A DNA stretch of 64,000 nucleotides from Lunularia cruciata (lineage: Eukaryota > Streptophyta > Marchantiopsida > Lunulariales > Lunulariaceae), in the NCBI GenBank assembly GCA_948567375.1, contig OX419756.1:1183001-1247000 (forward strand), given 5' to 3'. The notes under the pieces were generated by a model that had not been told where the DNA came from, made no database searches, and was given only the letters and a program-made list of their open reading frames with translations. Made by a program: the position numbers and the translations under genes. Shown one piece after another: positions 58,601 to 64,000 of this stretch; position 1 is the stretch's first letter, and every line of letters begins with the position of its first letter.

Positions 58601-58982
58601 CTTTGGCACAAGAGAAGAAGAGAGCTCATTTTGCAGAGGATGTGCACTCTTGTCAAGGATTTACTCTTATGTTTACTAAGATCACTTGCACCTTAGCACC
58701 ATCAACAACAAAGACTCCAAGAAAGAAGTTGGTGATGGACGACTTCTTGATATCAAAGCAACAATGGAACTACAATGTCTTGGAGGATGTTGGTAGTCAC
58801 AAGGCTAACATCACAGTGGGCCAACTGATTGCTTTGAATCCTACTTTGAGAAAGAAACTTAGAGGTGGTTTGAGTTCTACAAGGAGCAATAGGAAGAAGA
58901 AGGCAAAAGCTCTAATATCAATGGGGGTGGTGGAACCAAGCTAGTACCATGGGAGGCTTGTGAATATACCTCCAAGATTGAC
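55649..58982 (+). pseudogene. gag: S-B gag, split by L-8 and lacking protease
   Basis: ATG at 55649 (GKLPIFFGKDGED), a stop at codon 15 (TAG where S-A has GAG), then an open 55703-56203 capsid region. L-8 sits inside the zinc knuckle (after CFGC at 56492, resuming at GGRGH at 58386). 58603-58944 gives the region before protease (DFLISKQQWNYNVLEDVG). At about 58982 the sequence jumps from TSKID to VPLTNTTNT of S-A, skipping roughly 340 bases that encode the whole protease core. Confidence 0.82.
56493..58385 (-). mobile_element. Short-type solo LTR L-8 (1893 bp) with perfect TSD
   Basis: TGTGGTACCCACA (58385) to TTGTCACA (56493) on the minus strand, flanked by GTTGT (56488-56492 and 58386-58390). 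Same build as L-7, one base different in length: 3' 790 bases as in long LTRs, LTR-ORF tail only (57286-57507, DDEVDIGSE), then a 5' part with CCCGAAG repeats (about 57895-57970). Confidence 0.92.
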
Positions 58983-59997
58983 TCAGTTCCTTTGACTAAC
59001 ACCACCAACACTTCACTCAGATACACCATCTTTTGATTATTGGGAATCAGATTTTGAAGAAGGAGCTTTAGGTGTAGACACAAGCATGGAGGAGGATGAA
59101 TCAGAATCTGATTCAAATGTGTATCTCTTGTGTGCTATGGATTTTGCACCTAAGCCAAAGGTTTTGAAAGACCCAAATAAATCACCATTAATACTTGAGG
59201 AGATAGAGAGGAGGTTGTCTACCCTCACGTATGGCCTAAATATTACCAAGGATGAGAAGGTGAGATTTGAGGAGATTCTCCACAAGTTCATCCATGTGTT
59301 TGCTTTTAGTTACAAATATTTGAAGGAAGTCACCTTAGAGGACCACAAGATAGAGGTGGAGTCACATGCAAGACCAATCCAACAAAAGCAATGTTGCATT
59401 AGCCCATCAATATCTTGGTTTTGAAAGAGGAAATTGATAAGCTCAAGGAGGCTAAATATATCTTTGAGGTGGAGAATTCAGAATGAGTGTATCCAATTTT
59501 CATTGTGAAGAAAAAGAATGGCATGCTTTGGGTATATATGGATACAAGAAGCTCAATGTTGTTACCAAGAAGAACTACTACTCATTGCCATTCATTGATG
59601 AGATCTTGGAGGAGGTTGCATGTCATGAGAGGTACAATTTAGAGATGGTTATAGTGGATAAAACTAAATCAAGATTGCACCAGAGCATCAACAACTCACC
59701 ACATTCACCATACCTTGGAGAACTTACACTTTCAAGGTCATGCTTTTTGGGCTTTGCAATGCTCAAGCCACATTCCAATGGTTCATGAACAAGGTATTTG
59801 AACCTTTCATTGGTAAATTTGTGAGAGACTTCATTGATTACTTTTGTGTCTATGGGAGCAAGGAGGAGCACTTTGAGTACCTAATCAAGGTCTTGCAATG
59901 CTTGGATGAGGTAAATGCATCATTCAACCCAAAGAAGTGCATTTTTGATGTGAAGAAGGTCTACTTTTGCGGCACATCATCTCCAAGGATGGAATAG
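58983..59997 (+). pseudogene. pol: S-B reverse transcriptase
   Basis: Acidic linker (59086 on, EEDESESDSN), then RT fragments: VESHARPIQQKQ, KKLNVVTKKNYYSLPFIDEILEEV, LFGLCNAQATFQ, and the catalytic box FIDYFC, in which the second Asp is Tyr. Frameshifts near 59410, 59640 and 59965. Confidence 0.82.
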
Positions 59998-61985
59998 CAA
60001 TTAATCCTAAGAAGATGGGGAAAATCTCAAACATTCCATTCCCTTCAAGCTTGACAAAGTTACATCAATTCTTGGGGATGGTTGGGTACTATAGTAGATT
60101 CATCTTCTCATTTTCCAACAAGGCTTATGCATTGACCATCTACATGAAGAAGTGTGTAGATTACATGGTGATTTTGGAGGACAAGGAGGCTCTCAAAGTT
60201 GTTGAGGAGCTCAAGAAATCCCTTGTTGTAGCTCCAATTCTTGCTAAACCTGATTGGAGTAAGTCTTTCATCCTCTACACTGATGCTTCCAATGTTGCTA
60301 TAGGATGCACTCATAGCCAATTAGACCAAGATGGGCATGATCATCCACTAACTTATGCTAGTAGGCAAATGGTTTCAGCAAAAACAAACTACTCTGTCCC
60401 GGAGAGAAAAAGGTTGGTAGTGATCTTTGGTCTCAAGAAGTTTAGACACTACTTGATTGGAGAGAAAGCCACCATTGTCATGGATCACAAGGCCTTGAAG
60501 TACATCTTCAACAAGCCTAATGTTGAAGAGAGACTTGCAAGGTGGATAATACTCTTGTCTGAGTATGACTACACCATTGAGGATATGCCTAGAAAGAAAC
60601 ATGCAAATGCTGATTTGTTATCTAGGGCCTATGATCATGATGAAGATGAGCCAAAGGATGACTCCTTCCCGGATGAGGAGCTCATGACAATGTCAGTCAC
60701 TCAAGAGGTTCTAATGGAGTACAAGGAGATTGTGGATTTTGTGACAAGAGGTAACCATCTAGAAGGGATGCTCGCTAGGGAGAGGAAGGCCCTTGCAGCA
60801 AGATCTAGACCTTACACAATGGTGGAAGATATTCTTTTTCACCAAGGAGCAGATGGGCTACTTCAAAGAGAATTGTGTAAGGAAGAGTCTATCTTACTCA
60901 GAAAGGAGTTTCATGAAGGTTTAGTGTGTGGAAGACACTTTGCAAGAAAGGTGATTGCTTTCAAGATTCTAGATGTAGGTTACCATTGGAGAGGAATTTT
61001 CAAGGATTGTCTTGATTATGGCAAAACTTGTCATGTTTGTCAAGCTTTTGCTAGAAAATCTACTTCCACTCCACCACTTAGATCAATTCCATTGCTAGAA
61101 CCTTTTGAGAAGTGTGGAATTGATTTTGTAGATCCTCTTAATAGAATCCCAAGGAACAATTGGTACATTGTAGTAGTTATTGATTACCTTACCAAGTGGG
61201 TTGAGGCTAGACCATTGAAGGATAAGAATGAAGATGAAGTTGATAGATTTCTTTATGAATACATTATCACTAGATTTGGATGCCCTTTGGATTTGGTTTC
61301 TGATAGAGGAGGAGAGTTTATAGGAAGCATTACTATAGCCATGCTATAGCATTTCTCTATCACACATAGAGTAACTACATTCTATAAACCAAATTCCAAT
61401 GGCTTGGCAGAGAGAACCAATCAGACCTTGTGCATGATGGTGGCCAAAGATGCAAAAATGGAGGGGGCTAAACATCATTAGGACAAGAAGATTCATGCAG
61501 TTTTGTGGGAGTATAGGACAAAAACAAAGACTTCCATTAGATATTCTCCATTTTAATTGGTATATAGTATTGAGCCTACCTTACCCATTCACTTTGATCT
61601 TCCTACCTTTCAAAGCATTCATAGGAGATTGAAGAAAGCACAAGGAGGTGATGAAGAGAAGTCAAAGAAGGATCAAGTCATGGAATTGGAAGAGGCAAGA
61701 GCAGTTGCTATGGTTCAAGTGGAGCAAGCCCAAAGGAAAAAAAAGGAGAGCTATGACAAGAGGCAAAGCAAGAAGAAGGTGGAGCCTTTCAAAGAAGGTG
61801 ATTGTGTAATGTTGTTTGATTCCATTCGATATCAAGAGGGTGCAAAAGAAGTTTTTGCCTAAGTACTTTGGACCTTTCATAGTGGAGAAGGTGTGGGCCA
61901 ATTACACCTATGATCTCAAGGAGTTGGGAGGAAGACACTTTCATAGGATTAACCATGATAAGTTGAAGATGCATCATAGAAGGTA
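59967..61985 (+). pseudogene. pol: S-B RNase H and integrase
   Basis: 460 open codons to a TAG at 61349: YTDASNVAIG, PERKRLVVIFGLKKF, MDHKALKYIF and NADLLSR of RNase H; HEGLVCGRH and CHVC of the integrase zinc finger; GIDFVDP and SDRGGEF of the core. After the stop come NGLAERTN (catalytic Glu), further stops near 61483 and 61557, and the C-terminal part (DKRQSKKKVEPFKEGD, FGPFIVEKVW) ending KLKMHHRR stop at 61985. No chromodomain. Confidence 0.86.
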
Positions 61986-62023
61986 GAGAGACCTTCACTT
62001 TGAGGACAAAGTGAAAACTTAGT

Positions 62024-62033
62024 TTGAGAGTAA
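62024..62033 (+). promoter_or_regulatory. Polypurine-like tract of S-B
   Basis: TTGAGAGTAA directly before the 3' LTR TGTAACA. Confidence 0.55.
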
Positions 62034-62236
62034 TGTAACACCCATTTGTACATTTATGTAGTATTGTGATATTTAGTTTAGTATTACTAGTACTTGAGAG
62101 ATATTATTTATATAGAGATAAAGGACGGTTCTACATAAGTCATGATTATCTAAAGTTATTCATAGCTAAGATAAAGGAGCTCTTACTTTAAAGGAAGTGG
62201 AAAAGATGAGCACCATTATTTTGGATTCTAGTGTGT
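62034..62236 (+). repeat. 3' LTR of S-B, first 203 bp
   Basis: Matches the 5' LTR to ggattctagtgtgt, then L-9 begins. Confidence 0.9.
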
Positions 62237-64000
62237 TGTGACAACCCGGCAAATCTCACTTTTGCGGTAATCGGGTAAGTAAAGTTTGTTCCCCCAGAGA
62301 TACAATTTAGAATTGGTCAAATACAAAGTCAAAAGTCACAATGTAGTTCTTCTTGATTTCTTCTTTAATCTCTCAGGTAGAAACTACACCCAGAAGAGAG
62401 TAACAAGCTCACAATCTTGACAACTTGTCACGAATACACACACACACACATAATCACAACATAGCAAGTTCTGTCCAAACAACTCTTGATTGTGACGATT
62501 CAGATTCTCCTAAAGACGGCACTTCACTGTGAAGAAAAATTTCACCTCAGAATTGTGTTCCACCCCTCCACCAAAGGCACAACTTCCTCGATCAAAATTG
62601 CTTCACATCAACTTTGTGCTGCACTCACAAATGCAGAATACTACCAACACTACAATTCTTCTCAAATCTGTCAAGGCATTGCTCCGATGCACTTCACTCA
62701 GGATCAAACACACAGAATGAAGATCAAGACTATAGAATCCAACATCCACAGACACATTGACTTGCTCTTTGGAATTCTCCACACACTCACAAACACACAC
62801 ACAAAATTGACAATTGAAATTAAGCTCAAGCGACGAGCACTGAGAATAGCACTTTGCTTTATCTATCTTCAGAAATTTGAATACTAAACAATATTGTATT
62901 GTGAATGCTCCCCTTAAATAATGAAGCAAACGACAGTTCTTCCTACCTACGCACCGCTTCCTCACATCTCTTCCTACCTGCACATCCCAATTGACAATCT
63001 ATCTCTTCATATCTGCCTCTTCCTATCTCAAAATTAGTACTTACACCGATCCGATGTCTACCTCATCATTGGCTTCCAAACCCGATGATCTTCCTACTAT
63101 TTCTCCTTCTTCAGGTATAGCTAATTCTACTAATTCCTTCACTAATTCTACTACTTCTACACTAGGAACTACAATTGAGCTCAGGGTTACTCCATCTACT
63201 TCTTTATCTCTTGGCCCACTCTTCTCTAATGTGTCAAATAACAAGTCAGATGACACCTGAATTCCTACTTCTGCAACATCGAGTTTCTTCTTTGCTGTCA
63301 CACTATTCCGAATCTTCTCTAACTCCAAATTAACTAAATCTAATCTAAGACTAATATTGTTTTCTACTTCTAACATCTTCCGATCTACATGCTCTCTCAA
63401 TCAAATCAGCAACGTGTTCATGTCTACATCCTTGGCTTTTCTCTTCTGAGTTTCTTGCACAAGCAACTTCAACTCATGTAGGCGGGCTTCTTCCAATCTC
63501 CCTTCAGCCTCCGTGCTTAGAATTGCTCTCAACTTCCCCGCAACTTCCCCCACTGATTCCGATGCATACCCTCAAGAGTGCTCTACCTTCAATTCATCAT
63601 GATACATCTTCAGCTTGTCTTTGTACTCCGCAGTGAGCATCTTCTTCTCTTTTGCATACTGCATGCTCTGCAATTCCGCGCTTCTGACGAGCTCTTGTAA
63701 TCATTCCTCTTCTTCCTGCCTAGCTGCTAACTCCCTCTGCCAGGCTTGATCCTTCCCCGCTGCACTCTTCTTCAAGCTATCCAACTCCTGCTCCATTACA
63801 ATGGTCATTGCCTTCAAATGAACATTTTTGATGCGCACATCACTCACTTCCTCCTTCATCTTGCTCAGCCACATCGCCTGTTCCGTCAATTCTCCGGCTT
63901 GCCTTTGCAATTCTTTTCTTTAACCTCACAGCATTCTTGTAACATTGTGAAAGTCTTCTTCTTCACAACTTCCTCTCTCCAAAGTTCTTCCATTTCTTCA
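62237..64000 (-). repeat. L-9: L-family LTR, partial at right edge
   Basis: Starts (3' end of LTR) TTGTCACA at 62237 inside the S-B LTR, so it is the outer 3' edge of an L element or a solo LTR. Flank tgtgt at 62232-62236. Includes a short CA run near 62440-62450. Confidence 0.85.
63041..64000 (-). pseudogene. LTR-ORF copy in L-9 (tail and coiled coil, partial)
   Basis: Stop at 63041 after DEVDIGSV, 804 bases from the LTR end. 63041-63400 is the tail (EHVDRKMLEVENNISLRLDL, GIQVSSDLLFDTLEKSG); 63701-63910 is coiled coil (MKEEVSDVRIKNVHLKAM). Related to the L-3/L-4 subtype; runs off the window. Confidence 0.6.

Larger units (their letters stand above)
53639..62236 (+). mobile_element. Ty3/gypsy retrotransposon S-B (family S)
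   Basis: Plus strand: 5' LTR, decayed PBS, leader ORF, ORF0 remnant, gag (split by L-8), RT, RNase H-integrase, PPT, 3' LTR start. Lies in the L-4 5' LTR; tattt at 53634-53638 would be one target copy. Its 3' LTR is cut by L-9. By eye the first 170 or so aligned bases of its two LTRs differ at about 8 percent plus one indel, so it is not recent. The protease has been deleted. Confidence 0.92.

Noticed and set aside
62440-62452. Microsatellite (CA run)
   Set aside because: Only about six units inside L-9; too short to be notable.
1-64000. CRISPR arrays, bacterial operons, rRNA or tRNA genes
   Set aside because: No regularly spaced short repeats, no ribosome-binding-site-led gene strings and no tRNA-like folds noticed; PBS and PPT signals identify plant LTR elements.

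Overview
The window looks like nuclear intergenic DNA from a land plant with a large, retrotransposon-rich genome (a gymnosperm-like lineage is my guess; the sequence does not name the species). I see no host gene, tRNA or rRNA. Essentially every base can be assigned to LTR retrotransposons of the Ty3/gypsy type in various states of decay, stacked inside each other.

Two main families are present; names are mine. Family S has LTRs of about 0.66 kb (TGTAACA...CA), a PBS-like TGGTTCCGTTGCCGGGA, an extra CCHC-protein ORF (ORF0) before gag, then gag-protease-RT-RNase H-integrase. Family L has very long LTRs (about 3.78 kb, TGTGGTACC...TTGTCACA), a tRNA-Asp-like PBS (TGGCGCCACTGCC...), a gag with three CCHC knuckles and a broken pol. 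Its LTR itself carries a long sense-strand reading frame of about 840-865 codons (the LTR-ORF) starting just after a TATA box. A third type (G) is a gag-only fragment.

Layout as I read it: 1-6405 S-A, minus strand, nearly intact, runs off the left edge. 6406-22130 L-1, minus strand, with 3' LTR 6406-8915 (cut by S-A), pol/gag 8931-14982, PBS 15046-15063 and a 5' LTR interrupted by a second L LTR (L-2, apparent LTR 15071-18844; remainder 18845-22130). 22131-27893 L-3, minus, gag plus 5' LTR, interrupted by L-1. 27894-53638 L-4, minus, the oldest host: 3' LTR stub and integrase (27894-29367), RNase H/RT (44602-45936), protease/gag (47831-51216), PBS and 5' LTR (51280-53638). L-4 is split by L-5 (29368-44601, plus strand, flanked by AGTAT), which itself holds the solo LTR L-6 (29744-33462) and the gag-only fragment G (39041-43121), and by the short solo LTR L-7 (45937-47830, flanked by TTTGG). 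53639-62236 is S-B, plus strand, inserted in the L-4 5' LTR; it holds the solo LTR L-8 (56493-58385, flanked by GTTGT), and its 3' LTR is cut by L-9 (62237 to right edge). The whole window is therefore the inside of one ancient L-4 element with insertions up to four levels deep.

The most unusual observation is the LTR-ORF: a basic N-terminal part, a conserved globular-looking part, an acidic Ser/Glu/Lys-rich stretch, a long coiled coil and a conserved C-terminal tail, found inside every L-family LTR copy examined (complete in six, tail only in the short variants). I do not recognise its protein family. None of the L copies keeps it fully open, so only the degraded family is visible here.
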